From assembly GCA_946482345.1 (NCBI GenBank), contig CAMLRJ010000276.1, forward strand, positions 1 through 5,341: DNA of 5,341 nt, written 5' to 3'. Positions 5,245 to 5,341 of the stretch are shown piece after piece. The position numbers were made by a program, and so were the translations under genes. Within the stretch, counting starts at the first letter, position 1; each line of letters opens with the position of its first letter. The notes beneath the pieces are model-generated. The model was not told the origin of the DNA, did not search any database, and saw only the letters and a program-made list of their open reading frames with translations. Origin of the DNA: an uncultured Cellvibrio sp. (lineage in GTDB: Bacteria; Pseudomonadota; Gammaproteobacteria; Pseudomonadales; Cellvibrionaceae).

Positions 5245-5341
5245 TAAGATTTAATTTTAACAAAAACACTTATTTATTTGCATTCAGATTGATTTTGACC
5301 CAATGCATAAATTCTTTTTTATGCCCTGAATTTCATCAACG
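5245..5341. other. AT-rich tail of the window with no supported gene
   Basis: No ORF of useful length lies here on the + strand. On the - strand one frame is open from the edge to a stop at 5284-5286 (18 codons), which could be the end of a convergent gene but shows no recognisable motif. A 7-bp hairpin, GCATAAA (5305-5311) with TTTATGC (5318-5324), is AT-rich and has no following T run, so it is not a standard terminator. Confidence 0.4.

Noticed and set aside
5305..5324. Hairpin GCATAAA/TTTATGC as a terminator for the DUF1330 operon
   Set aside because: The stem is only 7 bp, AT-rich, with no T run behind it on either strand; it may be chance.
5284..5340. End of a convergent - strand gene at the right edge
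   Set aside because: Only 18 open codons before the stop, with no motif; too short to support.
1..5341. CRISPR array, tRNA, rRNA, insertion sequence or integrase
   Set aside because: Reading both strands, I saw no regularly spaced repeats, no tRNA-like cloverleaf and no transposase or integrase motifs.

Overview
The window looks like part of a chromosome from a cellulolytic gammaproteobacterium, possibly of the Cellvibrio/Cellvibrionaceae type. This rests on the family 9 glycoside hydrolase at the left edge, its moderate GC content and its TTG/TTA-rich leucine usage. The assignment is an inference; there is no marker gene. All believable genes lie on the + strand.

Left part (1-1550): the 3' portion of a GH9 (cellulase-superfamily) gene whose 5' end lies outside the window. 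It retains the end of the N-terminal immunoglobulin-like (CelD_N) domain and a complete-looking (alpha/alpha)6 catalytic domain, and is closed by a clear intrinsic terminator. A block of about 200 bp near its 3' end is far more GC-rich than the rest of the gene, uses different codons and contains a perfect 20-bp palindrome.

Right part (1551-5341): right after the terminator the DNA becomes visibly AT-richer and the gene content changes to small, mostly uncharacterised ORFs in one direction, typical of an accessory region. In order: a consensus-like sigma70 promoter; a 180-aa mainly helical protein with an R-x4-H motif (HEPN-like candidate); a 180-aa exported protein; about 320 bp of gene debris that includes the N-terminal stub of a calcineurin-like metallophosphoesterase; a 183-aa exported protein; a 135-aa exported protein with four cysteines; a 262-aa cytosolic zincin-type metallopeptidase homologue (HELAH plus EFATD); and a 99-aa DUF1330-type dimeric alpha/beta-barrel protein whose ribosome binding site overlaps the peptidase stop codon. 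The last 97 bases hold no supported gene.

How they work together: the peptidase and DUF1330 genes are tightly spaced and probably co-transcribed, and the HEPN-like gene and the exported protein after it may share the promoter at 1581-1609. No pathway ties the accessory genes together. Three unrelated small exported proteins of unknown function interleaved with a gene stub suggest repeated insertion and decay at this site rather than one designed operon. I did not find a convincing complete new system; the best leads are the HEPN-like protein, the debris segment and the recombinant-looking block in the GH9 gene.
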